Shown here: positions 48,201 through 60,464 of the stretch, in pieces
Numbering within the stretch: the stretch's first letter is position 1
Layout: every line of letters begins with the position of its first letter
From: Prostheceraeus crozeri
Lineage: Eukaryota; Platyhelminthes; Polycladida; Euryleptidae
Length of the DNA stretch: 64,000 nt
Direction: 5' to 3'
Assembly: GCA_907163375.1 (NCBI GenBank)
Contig: CAJQUW010012973.1
Coordinates: forward strand, 461,117 to 525,116
Made by a program: the position numbers and the translations under genes
Notes under the pieces: generated by a model
What the model was told of the DNA's origin: nothing
The model's input: the letters and a program-made list of their open reading frames with translations, nothing else
Databases searched by the model: none

Positions 48201-48937
48201 ATCCTACCATGGTGGCTCTTTCTCTGGAAATTCCTGCATGAAACTCCTTTCTAATATTGACTTGCTCCAATCAATGTGCCCATTGCATTGTCTGCCATAC
48301 GTCAAGGCCTTTCGATGTTTTTCAAAGGTAAGCAAGCAATTTGTGTTATTATGTTGATACCGTTAGATGTTTTTTCGATGTTTTTGACTTCCGATGTTTT
48401 CAGAGGTATGTAATTTGTTTTATTCATTATGTTTATGCGATTACTAAGATGCAATACCTAGTCGAAACTCTAAACTTTATTTCGAAATTCATTTCTACTG
48501 CATCACCAATATTTTCAGAGCTCATTATTTCATAAACAATTTCGTGAACCTTTTCAGCGAAGCCTCACTAAAAACTGTACAGGTGTACATGTATATGTAG
48601 CCTTTTATTCACTTTACAGGTTGTTGAATCATGCTTCGGATGGGAGCTGAAGTCATCCTACCTCGAAGATATCAACAACTTCAAAATGGCATACATTGAT
48701 TTGGATGTCAACGTGACGCCCAAAGTACATGCCGTTATCTGGCATGTTCCTCAATTTTGTGCGACATTCAACGAATGATTGGGACGATGTTCAGAACAAG
48801 CAGGAGAGTCAGTCCATCATGATTTCGCAAAGACCTGGGAAAACTATAAGTTAAAGTCCCTATCTCATCCTGAATATGGCAATTCGCTGAAACGAGCTGT
48901 GTGCGCATACAATGGTCGCCATCTAGTAAACTTATAG
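45239..48937 (+). pseudogene. RAG1-like transposase gene (decayed), copy B
   Basis: This carries the same layout and motifs as 20,153-23,853: zinc-type CLICFNKCGK exon, CSLC and KGGRPLKLS part, IDGGGSLLK, PCCWCTAKK, GT-AG intron at 48,328-48,619, then HVPQFC and SEQAGESVHHDF. The stops and frame changes found in copy A are present here too, so the gene was already dead when the block was duplicated. Confidence 0.8.
45556..46922 (+). mobile_element. L2/CR1-like LINE, copy B
   Basis: Counterpart of 20,470-21,838, but the reverse transcriptase frame is broken by two one-base losses in short runs (a T-run near 46,315 and a C-run near 46,352). As a result the frame ending at 46,378 overlaps another running to 46,769. 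The ATAAA-type tail is near 46,894-46,922. Confidence 0.83.
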
Positions 48938-49202
48938 ACTAAAATCAAATCTTCTTTGTCCGGCTGATATAGCATACCCAGGACTTCACTTCTTCTAATT
49001 ATATGAGTTCAATTAACGTTGTCATTTTTTCTTTCATGGTCATTGGTTCGACATAATATTTTTTGTCTTCTACCGGTATAACATACATGTAGTTTTCCAT
49101 ATAGTAATGAACATTACAAACATACCAATATACCTTGATAGCATAGCAAAAATCACTTTTAATCAATCATCATTTAATCATCATTTTAATCAATCGACAT
49201 TG

Positions 49203-49670
49203 ATAATTAATGTGTAACTTGTAGTCTGCTGCAGTTATGATATTTTGGATATCATATTCGTTTTCTGCGTCAGAATCTTACATCTAATCAACGTTTTAAA
49301 CATTCTAATATTCCATATCGTGTAATCGATCATTAATCAATCAATCAGATCGATATTGATCAATGGCTCATCCGAAACGTATAATCGGCTGTAGTTATGA
49401 TACTTTGAATATCATATTCGTTTTCTGCCAGGTTAATTTGCTCATTGTATCACACTATTATGACATCACAGAAGTACAAATCTACTAAATCAATCACTGG
49501 TAATCAATCAGATCAATACTGATCAAAAAAAGTCAATTATCTTTTGAAGAGCTCGTTGTACGATTTTTTTGAAATCATATTCGTTTTCAGCACAAAATTT
49601 TGATGTAGAATCAATTTTCAGATTTTATGGACAATTTTTTCAAGGTTTAAGTCAATTTCCAAGCACCGTG
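49203..49670 (-). repeat. right terminal inverted repeat, copy B
   Basis: Mirror of 44,340-44,803. The complement begins CACGGTGCTTGGAAATTGAC. Confidence 0.9.
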
Positions 49671-49774
49671 GCGAGTGCAGGTGGGAGTTTTGAAGGATAA
49701 GTTGAGAGAGACGCGTAAGAGATGGTTAGGGCATATAGTGGGAAGAGGATTATCTCTTGTATGCTTATAATACT
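49671..49774 (+). mobile_element. RTE-type LINE fragment, right piece, copy B
   Basis: Counterpart of 24,587-24,690 (KDKLRETRKRWLGH). Confidence 0.6.
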
Positions 49775-50093
49775 GGTATATCGGAAACGCATGCTGAAAT
49801 TTGGGAAACGAGAGAGGGAAGCAGAAGAGAAGATGAAAGGAGTGCGTAACAGAAGACTTGAAGAACTCAGGAGTGAAAAAAGAAGATGTGTTGGACAGAG
49901 TCCAGTGGAGAAAGAAAAGCCGTACTCCAATTTCTCAAAAGAATTTTTTAAAAAATCCAAATTCTCAAAAGACACTAGAGGGTTGAGATGTGTGAAGACT
50001 GTAATAGGAGCGACTAAAGAAGAGGAAAAGACTTTGAAAAGTCCTTTAAAGCATCCATCCACCATACTCAATTTTTTTAATCGTTCAGTAATT

Positions 50094-50284
50094 CACTTGA
50101 TGTTTATCAAATATTTGGAGCAATAACCCACTGGAATTCTTTCATCATTGTCTTCCTGCATCAGAACAGCTCCCATCCCAAAATCACTGGCTTCTACTAT
50201 CCGAATAAATTCCTCAATATGATTCGTGCAAAACTGAAGAAGTTGCACATAAGCTTCTTTAACTTATTGAGGTAAATTTTCTTC
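50094..50284 (-). mobile_element. Ty3/Gypsy-like RNase H remnant, copy B
   Basis: Counterpart of 25,010-25,200. It is a small old broken fossil without LTRs. Confidence 0.5.
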
Positions 50285-50697
50285 ATCATTAGTAATTTCT
50301 TCTTCATTTGTCTTTCATTACAGCCATACACATGAGATTTTTAATTTATTGAATTAACATTTATTAATCATGACGCTGACTTAATCAATTGTTTGGAAGA
50401 ATTATGCTTCACGCGCCCCTGTTATCAAAACCCTGATAATAAGCTTTCGATTATCGAAACATGTTTTTCATATTTTACTTTGCACTTGAATGGGAACCCT
50501 ATGTGATCTGATGTTGCTTCATGTTTCTTTATGCAACTTCGTTTTGTTCATGTTATTCATGATGCTTCATAACTGAAATTGGAGAGATCACACGCTGCAA
50601 ACAGCAATTAAAAGGTAAGAAAATGGTTGTTTCATATTCACGTTGATCAGGCGAATCCTTCATCATGAAATTTCAAATCACGGATTTGAGTACTCAC

Positions 50698-50901
50698 GAA
50701 CATAATTTTCTGGGTTGTAGAATTCAACGACGACTTTGGAAACATTTTGCACGCCTTCAAGATCGACGCCTGCACGATAGCCATTCTTTGGTTTGTTAAG
50801 ATATATTGCCCCAGGTTTGTCATTTGTTAGTACCTTTGGAGTATACCAGATTGTATTTGGCTCCATGTAGGCATTCTTGTTCAAGGACAGAAATTGTGAC
50901 C
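50698..50901 (-). CDS. F-type-lectin-like N-half exon, first domain, copy B
   Basis: Same 204-bp exon as 25,614-25,817 with intact acceptor and GTGAGT donor. The predicted residues are identical by eye, including AGVDLEGVQNVSK. Confidence 0.82.
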
Positions 50902-51251
50902 CTACAAAGTGAAAATAATATGATTAGAATTCTAGATTTCATCATGTATGCACGTTTCTGCAAGAGGCCATCAAATAATTCATTCAAAAAGTAACAAGTA
51001 GTCTCAATAGTAACAGCAAAATTAGTTTGGATTATGGGGACTATCCAGTACTTACTACTACAATTAATCATTTTCTGGATGCGACTTCACATGAACATAT
51101 TGCAGAAAGGTAAAAGTCAAGCAGTTGGATTCTTTACGAAAATCATCTGAACGTATTATAGCCTCCGCAAATTCATCAAATCTCAACATTGAACAGAACA
51201 TGGAAAAAATGTAGCACTTTAGTTTGTTTAATTCTCTGGAGGAAACGCACG

Positions 51252-51507
51252 CATAGAAATAGGTTGTTTAACTGAAGTTGACTAGAATGGAAATTGATTC
51301 AAGGTCGCGGCACATCCGGGGGAACTAAGTTGGGGCATGAATGACCAATGAAAAGCTTAGAATTACACATGTGACTGATTCTAACCCAATCATGCAGATG
51401 TTGGCAGGTGCATCTAAGTGAAAATGCGTGCGATTTTTGTGCCGTTATTGTGCATTGCATGAAGCTTAATTTCCATTCTAGAGGTTTTATTGTTGTCGAT
51501 TTCTATG
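51252..51507. mobile_element. MITE, 256 bp, copy B
   Basis: Counterpart of 26,168-26,423. The sister MITE of copy A at 28,191 has no counterpart here. Confidence 0.8.
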
Positions 51508-52052
51508 GGAGAGGGAAATGAAATTGGAGAACTTCTAAGATATGTCTACTTTGGTTGGCAACCTCTGGAGGATTGGCCTGGTAACTCCCAAGACCAAAAA
51601 CCTATAGAGAATTTTTAGGTGACATAAAGCAGTGTGAGCAGGTACTATTGCTCTTTCTACAAAAAATGATCGATGTTGTGACTTTGACACGAGCATGGAC
51701 TCAAGGACTTTCGGCAGAATACTACAGGAAACTTATTGAATCCATGCCAATGAGACTTTCATAGTGTTAGAAAATACAGGCAGTTTTACTGATTGTTTAA
51801 CTTCAAGTTAGTGAAAACACACGAGTCATAATGTTATGTTGCATTATCATTACTACTCAAGATAAGCTCTAAATTGCACAGTTTGTAATAAAATAATAAA
51901 GTACCTTTTTTGATGATGCATTATCAACGTTCTTCAAGATTTCGACAAAAATCAGATGTGTCTCCAAAGTTGTGAACAGTAGTATAAATATTTAGGCTAC
52001 TGTATATAATCAACTTTCAGTTAAATAATTTATGTATTGTTATTACTTGAAG

Positions 52053-52654
52053 CAGGGATGCGGAGTCGGAGTCCCGGAGTCCTATAATTTCTGCTGGAGT
52101 CGGAGTCTTATCAAATGAACCGTGATAGTGAAATAAGAATTGTCTTTTCACTCGGTGATTTAATAGAGAAGACAAGCCTTCTTAGCCACGATCACACCTA
52201 CGCACCAAAGGTCACATCAGAGACAAAAATGAAATACTAGCTTGTTTGAGAACATTGCCTCTCAACCAAACGTTAATCCTGTGTGATGGCTCCTCCAAAT
52301 CGCATATTAAAATCGAAAGTGTACTCATATGTTTTGAAGAAGGATGGGGGATTTTCCTGCCTGGTAGAGACTGGAGAAAAATCGTGTGAAGCACACATCA
52401 GGGAGGAGCCGAGTCGTATGCATCCAACTTAATGCGACATTTGATCAACTTTCATCGAAAATATGATTGATAATTGATACAGCAATGATCACTAAAGATA
52501 GGTTCAGGCAAGCCTATAATGATCTATGATGTATGTTACGAGTTTTTTTTAAAAAAGATAGGCTATATATACTGGTCATCCGGAGTCGAAGTCGGACTCC
52601 TATCAACCCCCCAGAGTCGGAGTCCTATCAAAATGATAAGACTCCGCATCCCTG
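52053..52654 (+). mobile_element. hAT-type non-autonomous element, copy B
   Basis: Counterpart of 26,969-27,570. It has the same CAGGGATGCGG ends, ACTTGAAG target duplication and BED-finger relic. Confidence 0.88.
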
Positions 52655-54029
52655 ACTTGAAGTTTCACGGATGACATGAATGTCACCGATCATGTCTATG
52701 GTGCTAGAGTGGTCAACAGAAACTTTCGTCGATGTCACCTTTTTGATCTTATTTCATTTTTCTTGTTTGTTTGATCTTTTTCAGATGGACATATACTGCA
52801 GGATCGGCTTCCACATGAATATGGGTTTGTTTGTTGAACGATGCTCCATTTGATATTATACGGAATATTTTATTATTCAGTGACCATATGTATTGTGAAA
52901 ACCAAGTTTCATTTTTATATCGCATGTTGCTAAATGACTTTTTTGATTACTATATATCGGCCTTTGAAGTCACCCTCACACATGTCGTAGTTGGCATTTT
53001 CTTTTGATTGATAGGTTACAGCAGTTTTATTTACTTTATCTTCTCTGTATATTTCATTCTACTTTCGATATTATTACTACTACTTTCTGGTTTTTGTGTG
53101 CCTTTTATTGATTTTTTAATATTATTTCTTCATTATTTTTCATTAACAAAGAGTTGCATGTTCATTGTTGTATGTGTTTTTCTTTGTCTCTCATTAACTT
53201 CATGTGGTTTCCAGTTTCCTTGTGAATTATATTTTGTAGCGTTAGTTCTCGTGTACTTGATCTATTGTCAATTTCTATAAAGTCGTATTTCTATGGGGTT
53301 TGTGATGTTCTGCTGGTTCTATGTGTCTCTATTGTGAAGCAAATTGTGAGAACTTTGTTCTGTGCATGCAGTTTGGCTGTGCGCTTTAGTTGTTTGGTTA
53401 GTGGCTCTGATGATGACCGACGGTGTTGGTCGAAAGGCCTTAGCAGAATAAAGGATTCACTTCGTATGCACTGATCGTGTTTTTTGGGTTTCCTATAATG
53501 GAGTGAAAAAATGGATTTTAGCCCGATTTTCTATCGATTAGCACGCAGCTGTGTCAGCGCGGCCTCATGAATATGAAGACGTATGATCTGTAGATGCCTT
53601 ATATACTCATGATATTGAAGAAATACTTCTTCGACTCTAAGACAGCGTCGCCAAATCAAAAACAGTGGAAGACGTCTTTGGACCAAATCCGCCTTTGATT
53701 AAGCGTTTTATACCAACAGCGATCTTTATTTCACATTAACTTTTCGGACTAAGATGATCTGTCCCGCAGACTAATTCTAGTCCATGGACCGGGCGTTGAG
53801 AAACACTGGAATAGGCTGTGGTATTTGTGATGAGTGAGAAAATAATTTTGATCAATGACAAGAATTGTCTTCCTACGCATGTCAGCTTCACATTTGCCCT
53901 GAATGGAAGATTGAACCACTTGATATTTCTTTTCCGCCTTGATTTTGTTGATCGTAGTAGGACTGAATCTCCAGTTGCTTAGCTGATCACTTTCTTTCAA
54001 AGCATTTTGCACGCCATCTTCGCTTTATT

Positions 54030-54775
54030 GAATTCGACTTAGTTGCACGATAATTTGGATTCTCCCTTTTCCACCATATTCGGGATCTGCTAGGAAATTT
54101 AGGTAATGGTTGAGGGTAGTTTGATTGCTTATGAATGTATAATTGGTTGCTGTTCACCTTGATATATGGTTTCGCTCACCAATTGAAATTGATGTCCAAA
54201 ACATCTCTTGATTTTATATTACAATCAGCTGTTATTTTTAGCTTGCGTCTTTTGAAGACTTGTATTCAATCCTTTCCAAAGCTATCTCACTGTGTGCTGG
54301 AGGTGTTTCGTATCACACATAAGCCAATATTGTTGTATTCAAATCTACGGGAAAGTTCTTGAACAAGAAATAAGCCTACAAGTTCAAAGACTTCGGCTTC
54401 ATCAAAGCTGCCCATTGGAACGTCGAATAAATTATTGTCTTTCTTCACCCATGTTATGTTTTGGTCAAAAAGAAGATATTTTCTTGCCTGCATTAAAACG
54501 ACAACATCTTTTCTCGGGATTTCTTTGATCAATTGAGCGACGGTTATGCTTTTGTTCAATACTTCTTCAGTGATCGATGGGTAGAGGTGTAGGATATCAA
54601 ATTTCAAGAAATAACAGTTCTCATCTGTTGGTATGTTTAGAACCAATCGATAGCATTCTCTGAGTTTCTCCATTTTAGTGGGCCAGTTGAATTTCACATA
54701 GTTCTGTTGATGTAATCAAGAATGTGTTTGCTAATAATTCCAATCTCAATTTTGGGAGGTTCACTCTTACACTAT
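54030..54775 (-). mobile_element. Penelope-like reverse transcriptase fragment, copy B
   Basis: Counterpart of 29,212-29,935. A 26-bp stretch near 54,688-54,715, just upstream of the RT frame, is present here and absent from copy A. Confidence 0.72.
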
Positions 54776-55213
54776 ACATGTAGACTTTCATGATACTGCA
54801 AATTGACTGCCTTCTTATATTATTATTGTATGATGATTGTTGACACTCATGCCATCCGTGAAACTTCAAGTAATGGCAACATGAATGATCTAACTGAAAT
54901 TTGATTTGACAAAGCTCTAGTCTCCTACAATATTGAGCACTATTAACACCGAAGTTGGAACAAACACTGCGTCGATGAATTTTGCATTAGGCAACAACGA
55001 TGTGTGTGTTCAAACTTATATATCTAATATTATATGACAGCATGAGAAAGTCAAAATGAGAAGTTAATCGCTACCAGTTGTTATCGCATATCCAAAAGTT
55101 ATGGTTAAAGACATAACTGGTAGAAGGTCTACTTCACTATAAAAGACGGATGGACATACGTCAATTCTAATGATGTGTACGCTGCTGTTGTGTTGTGGTT
55201 GAATATAGCCTAC

Positions 55214-55405
55214 CTGGGCAAGCAGAATCGTTGCAGTCTTCATACTTCGATTCATACTCTGACTCAATACCGTTCTCTGTGATACATTGTGATCCTGTGC
55301 CTTGTGGAACAGGGTTAGTGCAATTTCGTGTTATAAGTCGTTGTCCACCACCGCAGGATTTTGAACAGGATTGTGATTTGTCCCAATCTGTCCAGCCACC
55401 ATCCA
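55214..55405 (-). CDS. TSP1 exon 3, copy B
   Basis: This is the same 192-bp exon as 30,372-30,563, with the same predicted domain. The polypyrimidine tract is a CT microsatellite of different length from copy A, and the acceptor context is CTTGTGCAG here against CGCGTGCAG in A. Confidence 0.9.
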
Positions 55406-55626
55406 CTGCACAAGAGGAGAGAGAGAGAGAGATTTACATTTGAAAAGTTTGTAACTTTTGGCAACGAAAACAGGGAAGCAGTTTTTTCTTTTTGTAATAT
55501 GAATGTATACGTACATGTGTATATTGAATAAATGATAATAGTTCAGTAAAAATCATTAAATCATAGTTGAAGTTAAAGTTGACGTTTAATAAGGTATGTA
55601 TGTATAAGTGTGTCTGTTGCAGACAG

Positions 55627-56650
55627 TTATAACGCGTTAAACAACCTCGAACAGTACGGTGTAAATGTTCTTGCACGGCGATATGATTGGGGAAAAGGCA
55701 GCAAACGTCGTCTTTTAGAAGGCAGGCACTTCGGCATCAGTTTGTGAAGCAAATAATTCGGATGTAGTATCTGAGCGAATAACTTCAGAGAAGCGCTTTC
55801 ACGACGTTCGAACAAAGAGGGTAATATATTACATTTACATTCGAAGCAGCATATGATCCGATGACATCTGCTTTGCACACGATCAAGTTTCATTGCATCT
55901 GTCTTCAAAGCACCAACAAAAATTGGACCGTTATATTTCATAATGCTGCGAATAATGGAGCAGCATTGTCTTTTCAAATTTTCTTTGTTTACACCATAAC
56001 GTTTGAATTGTTTGAGAATGTAAATGTTTCTAGATGCTGCCTTGCAAATTTTGTCGATATGCGTATTCCATTTGGAGTCGTTTTGGAAATGAACTCCAAG
56101 ATCTTATGTCCAGTCACAACCCAGCTCTGATATTCAAAATAAATCTGTTTCCGATCGGGATTTGGACTTTTTGATGAAACATCAATCTTATATTCTAATT
56201 GTTCATCCTAATTGTTTAATCCATTCAGAAAACACCAATTTTCCATATTCCTAAATCTGCCACTATAGCCTCGTTTATGTCCTCAATCTTCGAAACTTGA
56301 AAGAGAATCACCAAATCGTCCGTGTAGTTGAATATGTGAGATGATTCTAAGTGGCATTTAAGGGAGCCCATCTGGAAACAGAAGATGTCAGGAGTCAGTT
56401 TAGAACCTTGCGGAACACCATAGATTATTAGCATTAAAGCGTTGATAACTCCATCAAATATCACCTGTTGTGTTCGATCCTAAAGAAACCTCATAAACAA
56501 ACGCAGAAATTTTCACTGGAAATTTGCCTCGATCAGGTTATCGATGATACTGCCATGGTGAAATCTGTCAAATAATGGTGAATAAGTCAAATGAGACAAG
56601 ACAAAGCCTCAGAATTCCTCCCTTGGTCTAAGCTCCATGTGATGTTATCC
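55627..56650 (-). mobile_element. LINE remnant (Jockey/CR1-like RT), copy B
   Basis: Counterpart of 30,786-31,820. Its frames carry additional small indels, for example near 56,097 and 56,550. Confidence 0.78.
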
Positions 56651-56669
56651 GCGCGCGAGAATGTGATAG

Positions 56670-57890
56670 CGCTTGTTATCTATTGAAAAATTGTTTGTCT
56701 ATCCCAAAGTTGCCGTACATGCTGCGAACATTCCCTTTAACAAGTTCCCGTACCTACTACTGAAATTCGATCAAGTGCAAACATCTTCTTTGGAGAACCT
56801 CTTGAGCTGCTCATTGACTCATCGTTCTCGTGAGCAATCATTCTTCTCAGTATCCTATGGTATCTCTGGCCTGAGCCGTGCGGTGGACTCCTCGCTCGAG
56901 CATCCATCGGTCCTTGTCATCAGACCCACTCCTCGAGGATGCAACACAGTTCTCTGAAGCTTAATGTCCGAATAATAAAGAGCCTCCTGAATTCAAACAA
57001 CTGAGGACCAGCCAATGATAAAGGAGCGATTTCATAATCTTATTGAACATACCGTCAATGGTCAGGATATGTGGTCGATTGATGTGTGCTTCTTCTCTAG
57101 ACGCAGGTGTTTGGGTGACATCTCCCTATTCCTTCCTCAGGCCTCAAGCTGGACCATGACAAGCAGCCATTCGCCATGTCCCTTCATCTCGGAGTTAGTG
57201 TGTCGTTCCCCCAACAAATGCAAATGCTACACTGAAGTTGATGTGTACATCACTGATGGTCTGCAAATACAATGCCGAACGTTCCACACGCCATGTTGCA
57301 GAAATTGACACCAACAGAAGAGCTTTGGTATCCGCTGATGGGATACATGTCGTTTTCAAACCATGCGGCTTTAGTCGCGCGATGACGACAACGCGCAGAC
57401 GGTGCAACTCTTATCCCCTGGAAGGCAGGTCGACCACCTCTCTTCACACTTAAGCTCCTCATGGAAATTCAAAACTCATTGCAAGGTGGTGGCATGCTTC
57501 ATTCGAAGGCCCAGGAAAAGGAAGGACGAAAATAAAAAGGCCTCATTTATGGCCACGTTTTTTCTGTCTATTTGCAATGGAAACTTTACGTGCCTGGAGA
57601 TGTACATGCAGGTGAAACTTATGCAGGCCAAGACATTTAATATCTGCTGCAAAGACACACGAAAATGTGCAAACACAACATTCAAATTCACCTTCATCTA
57701 TTGCATAAGTCACCGACATGACATATGGATATGCACACATCACACTGTCATTTTCAACACGTTGGATGACTGCTTCACTGAAGCTATTATACTTACAATT
57801 TCTGTTGATTATCATCAATGCAGTATAGATAAAAAATATTGAAAAATCACCCCTATGTCCATGAAATCAGAAGGCCAGATATTTTGCCAG
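56670..57890. repeat. intron block, copy B
   Basis: Counterpart of 31,840-33,050, with a 13-bp insertion near 57,498. No gene is seen. Confidence 0.55.
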
Positions 57891-57995
57891 AAGGCTATAC
57901 ATGATTGCAAAAGACAAATCAACACGCTATCGTTCGAATGACAAGTTAAAATTCTGTATATTGCTGTTGTGTTGTGGTTGAACATAGCCGCCTAC

Positions 57996-58187
57996 CTGGG
58001 CAAACAAAATCGTTGCAGTCTTCATACATCGATTCGTCCTCCGCTGCAATACCCTCTGTTGTGAGACATGGTGATCCCGTGCCTTGTTGAACAGGGTTGG
58101 TACAACTTCGTGTTATAAGTCGTTGTCCACCTCCACAAGATTTTGAACAGGATTGTGATTTGTCCCAGTCTGTCCAGCCACCATCCA
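57996..58187 (-). CDS. TSP1 exon 2, copy B
   Basis: Same exon as 33,151-33,342 with one visible residue change (WTDW for WTEW). The acceptor is followed by a GA/CT microsatellite at 58,199-58,214. Confidence 0.9.
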
Positions 58188-58499
58188 CTGCACGCGAGGG
58201 AGAGAGAGAGAGAGATTCATATTCAAAATTGAAATAAAAAAGTCAAATAGCGTCAGCGAGACGTGTTAGCTAAATTGTTTCAACCAAAGTCTTCTTTGTG
58301 ATCGGCTTGCTATGACAATGGCAATCATTGGCACTGATGTAGAGTCTGTCATTCTTTATGTTATTACTATCTCATTTCAAAGTTTCCACGCACTGGGTGC
58401 TCTTGAGGAATAATCAGATTCAATATGTACATAAGTCAGAAGTTCTGAGACCGAATACAACTTTATTAGGATAGCACACGCGACGTTCCGCATTTAGTC

Positions 58500-58895
58500 T
58501 TATTCATGCAAAAGATAAAATAGGTGTTGCAATTGAGCACTAAGGTCTGGATTACGAGTGCTATTCTCACACAATTCGACGCTTCGATGCAGCTGAGTAT
58601 TTATGATGCCTGCATGTAACACGCGCCATTGAAGACTATTCAGCAATGGACATGATAATCTATGATATCTGTTTAAGTGGTGGTGGACCAATGATGTATC
58701 CGATGAGATGTGTTCTTTTAGACGGGAGCGCATAGTTCGCTCGGATTCTCTAATGTACATGTAAAATGAACAGCTCTCTCTACATCGGATGAGGTGATTC
58801 ACGTTCTTGACAAAACAGGCGGTATTGACGTCATTTATAGCCGCACCAAATGCACAACTAACTGTCAAGAAATTCATTGATGGCTTTGACTTCAA
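58500..58895 (-). mobile_element. GIY-YIG endonuclease-like relic, copy B
   Basis: Counterpart of 33,655-34,050, unchanged in length and sequence by eye. Confidence 0.45.
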
Positions 58896-58939
58896 CCACG
58901 ATGCCTTAAATTTCGATCTGAAGGAAACTCAAATTACAT

Positions 58940-59485
58940 TCACAAAGTTACATTTGTGAATGGATTGTTCTTTGAGTTCCCCCATGTTTCTTTCATTAAT
59001 ATATGGCAAAGTCGATTAAATGAAGGAATTACTAAAATGTCACTTAAATGTTCTGTTGTAGCTTTATTTTTACTCTTCACATGACTAAGCATAGTACGAA
59101 ACGTTGCCAGTTTTAATATAGCCTGAAGTCGCCTATCGTAACATAATTGCTCTCGGTCGTAGAACGTCTGAATTTTCATACATGCGGATGACTGATTTCG
59201 ACTGAAACAGTTGACGGACATTAACGAGATTTTGCAATTGAATATCAGATTATTTCTTAGACCTGGAAATATGATTTTTATGTGATTCCGGATCCGTTTC
59301 CACCCAAATCCAGTGGTTCCGGCTCCTTGTTTTGCATCCGACTTATGTGAATACAAAAGCATTTCAATGATTGTCAAGTCAACCTCAGGACAATCGCTTT
59401 GAACATAGAAGATGTGGACGATGTCATCACTTTGTAAGCAGTCAAACATAATTGCGGTTAAGTCACCTGAATGTATTCGAAGCAT
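58940..59485 (-). CDS. unrecognised 181-residue open frame, copy B
   Basis: Counterpart of 34,095-34,640, identical in predicted residues by eye. Function is unknown, and it is probably part of a decayed mobile element. Confidence 0.3.
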   Translation of the reverse strand: MLRIHSGDLTAIMFDCLQSDDIVHIFYVQSDCPEVDLTIIEMLLYSHKSDAKQGAGTTGFGWKRIRNHIKIIFPGLRNNLIFNCKISLMSVNCFSRNQSSACMKIQTFYDREQLCYDRRLQAILKLATFRTMLSHVKSKNKATTEHLSDILVIPSFNRLCHILMKETWGNSKNNPFTNVTL

Positions 59486-59727
59486 GTCATTGATGACACT
59501 AGCTCGGCTCGGTGATCAATTAAAGGAGATTTGGAAAACGTTGTCAGTTATTGCTACTGATCATAGTTATCGAAGTGCCCGGCCCGCCTCTCCGCAGCTT
59601 GGAGAATCTGTACTATAGGGAGACTAATGAACCTAACAGAATGTCTGCAGTACGTGATGCATTTTCATGGCTTGACTTTGGCATTCGGTTGACAAGAAAG
59701 ATAAATAATAGCATGATAGTGGTTTAC

Positions 59728-59913
59728 CTGGACAGACGCCATCACTGCAGTGTTCATACTTCGATTCTCCTTCAGCCTCATCGCCTTCCGCTGTGAGACA
59801 TAGTGATCCCCAGCCTTGTGGAGCTGGGTTAGTACAATTTCGTGTAACAAGTCGTTGTCCGTCACCGCAGGTTTTTGAACAAGGTAGTGATTTGTCCCAG
59901 TCTGTCCAACCGC
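59728..59913 (-). CDS. TSP1 exon 1, copy B
   Basis: Same 186-bp exon as 34,883-35,068, with both splice sites and all six cysteines intact. Confidence 0.88.
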
Positions 59914-60464
59914 CTGCGAGAGAGCGAGAGAGTCAGAGTTAATCAGAATTAAAACCATGTTCACCCTGGAAGTTTGCAGTATCTTGATCGAATGGGATTC
60001 TCTTAATTCTCTCTTAATTCTTTTCTTGTCAATAGGAAACCGTTCAAAATCATTGAAGTGAATACAATTCTTACACACTCTGAATCAAAGTGGAATCACA
60101 GCGTTTGCATGAATTTTAATACCTATTTCATGTAGCTATTCCATCATTGAATACTACACTAATAGAAATTTCGTCCATCAATTTCTACATTTATGTCTGA
60201 CATCCGATACGTCTTAATCCATCCAGTTCAAAGTGGCCAATGGTTAGCTCTAAACCACGTAGACCGTTTATTTTGAGTATAAATTTCATTTGAATATGTA
60301 AAGTGGTCTTTGACAATTTTTTAGACATTGTGAAGTTGGAATCCCAAGTATTTGTGGAATGTCTTTCTTGCCGTAGGCTTCAGCATGCTTCGACCACCTA
60401 TTTGGTCATCGTTAAAAGGAACGATTTTACAGGGAGGCAATTCACAATTTATTACTATATGGTA

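Larger units (their letters stand above)
44340..49670 (+). mobile_element. RAG1-like DNA transposon, copy B (no BEL/Pao insertion)
   Basis: The element is 5,331 bp with GCGA duplications at 44,336-44,339 and 49,671-49,674. The left TIR is 44,340-44,803 and the right TIR about 49,203-49,670. Subterminal GAAAACGAATATGAT motifs lie at 44,422, 44,585 and 44,745, with a variant at 44,912. Their complements lie at 49,251, 49,411 and 49,574, all spaced 160-167 bp apart. It contains the decayed RAG1-like gene and the L2/CR1-like LINE. The BEL/Pao target AGCCG is single at 44,620-44,624. Confidence 0.87.
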